Assembly (NCBI GenBank): GCA_021776095.1
Contig: JAJFGO010000122.1
Coordinates: forward strand, 1 to 64,000
Source: Kiloniellaceae bacterium
GTDB lineage: Bacteria > Pseudomonadota > Alphaproteobacteria > Kiloniellales > J153
Length of the DNA stretch: 64,000 bases
Direction: 5' to 3'
In this document: piece after piece, positions 61,569-64,000 of the stretch
Numbering within the stretch: the first letter of the stretch is position 1
Layout: each line of letters opens with the position of its first letter
Translations under genes and position numbers: made by a program
Notes under the pieces: generated by a model
The model's input: the letters and a program-made list of their open reading frames with translations, nothing else
What the model was told of the DNA's origin: nothing
Databases searched by the model: none

Positions 61569-61685
61569 CTAGGCGGCGGATTTATCCCACTTGAGCGGCC
61601 TGCGGACCTCTTGGCGGGTCATCGGCATGCGATGCAGCACCACGGCGAGCTTGTAGGCTAATTTACGAACGACACGAAATTGAGC
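61569..61685 (-). pseudogene. Transposase C-terminal remnant (IS110-like)
   Basis: In frame on the minus strand: AQFRVVRKLAYKLAVVLHRM then PMTRQEVRRPLKWDKSAA and a stop at 61569-61571. The R-x-LA-x-x-LHRM segment resembles the end of IS110-family transposases. No upstream part of a transposase is recognisable. It abuts the NapC remnant. Confidence 0.4.
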
Positions 61686-61737
61686 GAAAGGCGGGGCAGG
61701 ACAAACCGTGGGCCATAGTGCCACGAAGAGTGCTCAC

Positions 61738-62391
61738 CTAATAGACGCACTTGTGTGCGTAAAAGCCCTCCGCGTATCCGGAAGCGGAGTTCGACTCGAT
61801 CCCACGCAATCGCAGAATTGCCCAGAATGTCTCTTTGGTGAACCAGCTTCGGCCTTGCTGGGAGGCGAAGCAATCGTAGATGGTGTCGACCTTGTATGCG
61901 CAAAGGTCGCGCTCGACCGGTATGAAAAAGTTAGGAGCGTTCAAGTCGCCGTCGTACTTCGGGATCTCGTACTCGAGGATGAAGTGATCGCGGAAGGCGT
62001 TCCTGGTCAATTCGGAAACCAGCCGGTGATCCTGATGCGCGTCGCCCCGATAATGGGTGAGGATCAAGTCGGGCTCAGTCTCGTTTCGAAGCGCTTGGAT
62101 GTAGTCCTTTATTTCGGCGCCCGTGTACGGGAAGTAGCTATCCCGGAAAGACCCAAGCTTGATCGTTTTGCTCTGCGTCCCGTTCAGGAAAACCTCGGCG
62201 GCGCGGGTCGCCTCCTTGGCCCGCGCAGAATCGGAACTGAGAACGACCCAGGTGACGTGCAGGCCCGGATTGTCCTGCACCAAACGCAGGACAGAGGCGC
62301 CGCAGCCGATCTCGATGTCGTCGCAATGCGCGCCCAAACACAGGACCGACTTTAGCTTTCTACCGCCTGCGCTCAATGCCAGCATGACCAC
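61738..62391 (-). CDS. PIG-L/LmbE-family deacetylase
   Basis: The 217-residue protein has the zinc motif GAHCDDIEIGCG (His and two Asp, about residues 20-31) and HYRGDAHQDHRLVSELTRNAF (the second histidine site). Both are hallmarks of LmbE-like N-acetylglucosaminyl deacetylases. Together with the adjacent RfbF-like and pyruvyl transferase genes, it probably de-N-acetylates a sugar in a surface polysaccharide. GTG 62391 or ATG 62385 may be the start. The 80-base gap before it shows no gene. Confidence 0.88.
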   Translation of the reverse strand: MVMLALSAGGRKLKSVLCLGAHCDDIEIGCGASVLRLVQDNPGLHVTWVVLSSDSARAKEATRAAEVFLNGTQSKTIKLGSFRDSYFPYTGAEIKDYIQALRNETEPDLILTHYRGDAHQDHRLVSELTRNAFRDHFILEYEIPKYDGDLNAPNFFIPVERDLCAYKVDTIYDCFASQQGRSWFTKETFWAILRLRGIESNSASGYAEGFYAHKCVY

Positions 62392-62472
62392 CGTCTTGGA
62401 ATGAACGCGGCCCCTCGGGCCGCTGAGTGGAGAGAACCCAATACATGGGTATCGTTTGTTAGATCCTATCCA

Positions 62473-63261
62473 CTAGTCTTTCTTGGCCTGCACATGCAGG
62501 TCCCATGGACGCTGACCGCTATGGTACATTTCCTCGAGGTTTTTCCAATCCTTGTAGGTGTCCATGGCTTCCCAGAACCCTCGGTACTTCCAGGTCATCA
62601 GTTTGCCCTCGGAGATCAACCGCTGGAATGGATCCTCGACTAGCTCCTCGCCCGGACGCATGTAATCAAAGATCTGCGGCCGCAGCGCAAAGAACCCGCC
62701 ATTCACCCAGACCTCTGAATCCTGTACGCTTTGAATCAACGTGACGCGGGAATTCTCATCGGATTCAACGATGTGATAGCTCGAATAAGGACGCACGCTG
62801 GCGAAAGCGGCGACGGCATCCGAGTTCCGAAATTCCTCGATATGGGTATCGAGCGGCAAGTCCGAGAGGCCGTCGCTGTAATTTGCGAGGAAAATTTCTT
62901 CGTCGGCGACATGCTCTCTTACCGCCATGAGGCGCTGGCCAAGATTCGCGTGCATACCCGTATCGACAAAAGTTATCTTCCAGTCCTTGAGGTCGCTATT
63001 GAGAAGCTCGACTTTCCCTTTCGGGCCGAACAGAGTGAAGTCATTCGAGCGGCACTCATCATAATTCAGGAAATAGTCCTTGATCATACCCCCCTCGTAG
63101 CCGAGGCACAGGATGAATTCGGAATGCCCAAATCCGGCATAGTATCGCATCAAGTGCCAGATGATCGGACGCGGCCCGATCTCGACCAGCGGTTTCGGAA
63201 TGGTCCCCGAATGTTCTTTCAGGCGGGTTCCCATGCCCCCGCAAAAAAGCACAACTTTCAT
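62473..63261 (-). CDS. RfbF-like sugar-1-phosphate nucleotidyltransferase
   Basis: At 262 residues this has the length of glucose-1-phosphate cytidylyltransferases (RfbF, about 257). The N-terminus VVLFCGGMGTRLKEHSG with PKPLVEIGPRPIIWHLMRYY is the nucleotide-binding signature. LANYSDGLSD and VNGGFFAL supply the metal and sugar contacts. It makes a nucleotide-activated sugar; whether CDP or another is uncertain. Its start overlaps the stop of a small upstream ORF by one base (TAATG), which suggests translational coupling. Confidence 0.85.
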   Translation of the reverse strand: MKVVLFCGGMGTRLKEHSGTIPKPLVEIGPRPIIWHLMRYYAGFGHSEFILCLGYEGGMIKDYFLNYDECRSNDFTLFGPKGKVELLNSDLKDWKITFVDTGMHANLGQRLMAVREHVADEEIFLANYSDGLSDLPLDTHIEEFRNSDAVAAFASVRPYSSYHIVESDENSRVTLIQSVQDSEVWVNGGFFALRPQIFDYMRPGEELVEDPFQRLISEGKLMTWKYRGFWEAMDTYKDWKNLEEMYHSGQRPWDLHVQAKKD

Positions 63262-63428
63262 TACCGAATCCCGATAGAGAGGATGTTCGAATAAAGTACG
63301 CGGGCGTTCAGCACCGTTGCGCCGAAGTTCGCCGTGTACTTGATCGGCCGTGCGACCACGTTTTCCAAGTCAAGGATATCCACTCTTAATGATGCCGGTT
63401 TCGTGAGGTCGTGGGTTGCGCAAATCAT
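63261..63428 (-). CDS. Small unassigned ORF coupled to the RfbF-like gene
   Basis: A 55-residue frame from ATG 63428 runs MICATHDLTKPASLRVDILD, LENVVARPIKYTANFGATVL, NARVLYSNILSIGIR, ending TAA at 63261 and sharing one base with the next ATG. The frame is open for 17 more codons upstream to about 63479 without a better start. Codon third positions are GC-rich in the second half, as in real genes here. I do not recognise a family. It may be a small protein or the tail of a larger gene whose front was lost. Confidence 0.45.
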   Translation of the reverse strand: MICATHDLTKPASLRVDILDLENVVARPIKYTANFGATVLNARVLYSNILSIGIR

Positions 63429-63634
63429 CAGCAACCGATCCGAAGGCCGATTTCGAATTTGAAGCGATCCCCGAAACTGTTATCCGTAATCTGTTCCAAA
63501 ACCTTTGTCGCAAAAATATTTACAATCCCTTATTCCGAGCCCCGAATTCCATCCGAACCGGACAGAACTCGCGAATCATGACAAATCGACGTCTCGAAGG
63601 TTAATCGCAAATAAGAAGTACTCATAGTCAAAAA

Positions 63635-64000
63635 TCAAACAGAAAAAATAGATGCAAGGTGCATATATTGTTGCTCCAAAAGATCCCGGTATTTTATGCT
63701 TGCTTGCTCGATCGTGCTACTCTCCAGATCTAGGTTCCTTTCGAGCAATTTGAATTTTTCGTATGCTTCTTCAACATCAAAGTCATCGAGCATAACAAAA
63801 TACTTCTCTTGTCCCATCTCACGCAACAGGTCGGCCGCCTTTCTATAATAGCAAATGCCAAGTACTGGGACGCCCGCGACGAGCGACAGCACCGTACCAT
63901 GGAACCGTGTCGCAACCACAATGTTCGCACCCGAGATCACTGTCATCAAATCCTGGACAGATGTTGCGGCCTGAACCAGCTCCGTCCCTTGCGGGTCGCT
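63635..64000 (-). CDS. Polysaccharide pyruvyl transferase family protein (partial, window edge)
   Basis: Only the C-terminal 121 residues are inside the window; the gene continues past 64000. The segment IVVATRFHGTVLSLVAGVPVLGICYYRKAADLLREMG is the conserved end of polysaccharide pyruvyl transferases (the RFHG motif). They add pyruvate ketals or act as glycan-modifying transferases. The DNA here is markedly more AT-rich than the rest of the window, which points to recent transfer of the glycan locus. The 206 bases between this gene and the small ORF are AT-rich and hold no gene that I can see. Confidence 0.8.
   Translation of the reverse strand, partial: SDPQGTELVQAATSVQDLMTVISGANIVVATRFHGTVLSLVAGVPVLGICYYRKAADLLREMGQEKYFVMLDDFDVEEAYEKFKLLERNLDLESSTIEQASIKYRDLLEQQYMHLASIFSV

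Noticed and set aside
1-64000. Toxin-antitoxin, CRISPR, prophage or secretion-system islands
   Set aside because: I looked for repeats with regular spacing, integrases, phage structural genes and paired small ORFs and found none beyond the transposase remnant at 61.6 kb.

Overview
The window is GC-rich (roughly 60-65% by eye) alphaproteobacterial DNA. The most likely source is a motile, respiring member of the Rhodospirillales. This rests on several markers: the alphaproteobacterial cell-cycle and motility regulators CtrA, SciP, ChpT and FlbD, the flagellin regulators FlbT and FlaF, a cheA-W-Y-B-R order, and two complex formate dehydrogenases. No rRNA, tRNA, CRISPR array, intact insertion sequence or prophage was seen. 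The species cannot be named from the sequence.

Layout. (1) 0.2-12.6 kb is a surface or flagellin glycosylation island. It holds a B12-type radical SAM protein, an FAD oxidoreductase, a FemAB/BioF2-like acyltransferase, five genes of a GDP-linked legionaminic-acid type nonulosonate pathway (legG/neuC, legF/neuA, legC, legB, legX/ptmE) and a Maf (DUF115) flagellin glycosyltransferase. The nonulosonate synthase NeuB/LegI is not in the window. (2) 12.7-32.9 kb is a flagellar supercluster: flbT-flaF, fliS-fliK-flgD-flgE, sciP, fliF-G-H-N, a MotA-like stator gene, flbD, flhA, flhF, flhG, a FliK-like gene, and fliJ-fliI on the other strand. (3) 33.0-33.9 kb is ctrA with a strong terminator. (4) 33.9-39.6 kb is the chemotaxis operon cheA-W-Y-B-R, on the minus strand. 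(5) 40-43 kb holds an iron(III) ABC permease and its convergent binding protein. (6) 43.3-44.4 kb is chpT and a small DUF3553 gene. (7) 44.6-49.1 kb encodes a two-subunit NAD-linked formate dehydrogenase, followed by an exported ankyrin protein. (8) 50.3-61.1 kb, on the minus strand, is a periplasmic FdhABC-type formate dehydrogenase with its accessory genes: DUF3305, DUF3306, a TorD-like chaperone, a small Tat protein, a lipoprotein, a WD40-cytochrome c fusion, a 40-residue membrane peptide and a dihaem cytochrome c. (9) 61.4-61.7 kb is a scar holding a NapC/NirT remnant and a transposase remnant. (10) 61.7-64.0 kb is the start of another glycan cluster: a PIG-L deacetylase, an RfbF-like nucleotidyltransferase, a hidden small ORF and a polysaccharide pyruvyl transferase cut by the window edge.

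How it fits together. The control layer is visible in the DNA. There is a perfect TTAA-N7-TTAA CtrA-type box upstream of flbT, and one-mismatch versions stand before fliF, between fliI and ctrA, and before cheA. A textbook sigma-54 promoter stands before fliS-fliK-flgD-flgE, the class of promoter that FlbD activates. This suggests a CtrA-to-FlbD flagellar cascade with SciP and ChpT encoded in the same neighbourhood, and a glycosylation island beside the flagellin regulators. The right half is a formate-oxidation region with one cytoplasmic NAD-linked and one exported quinone-linked enzyme. An FNR-type box precedes the dihaem cytochrome gene.

Findings that ordinary ORF calling would miss: a frameshifted TolA/TonB-like gene at 59.8-60.2 kb, the NapC and transposase scar, small genes at 44.26, 50.35, 53.14, 57.16 and 63.26 kb, and a 7-3-7 perfect dyad upstream of the DUF3553 gene and the NAD-linked formate dehydrogenase genes.
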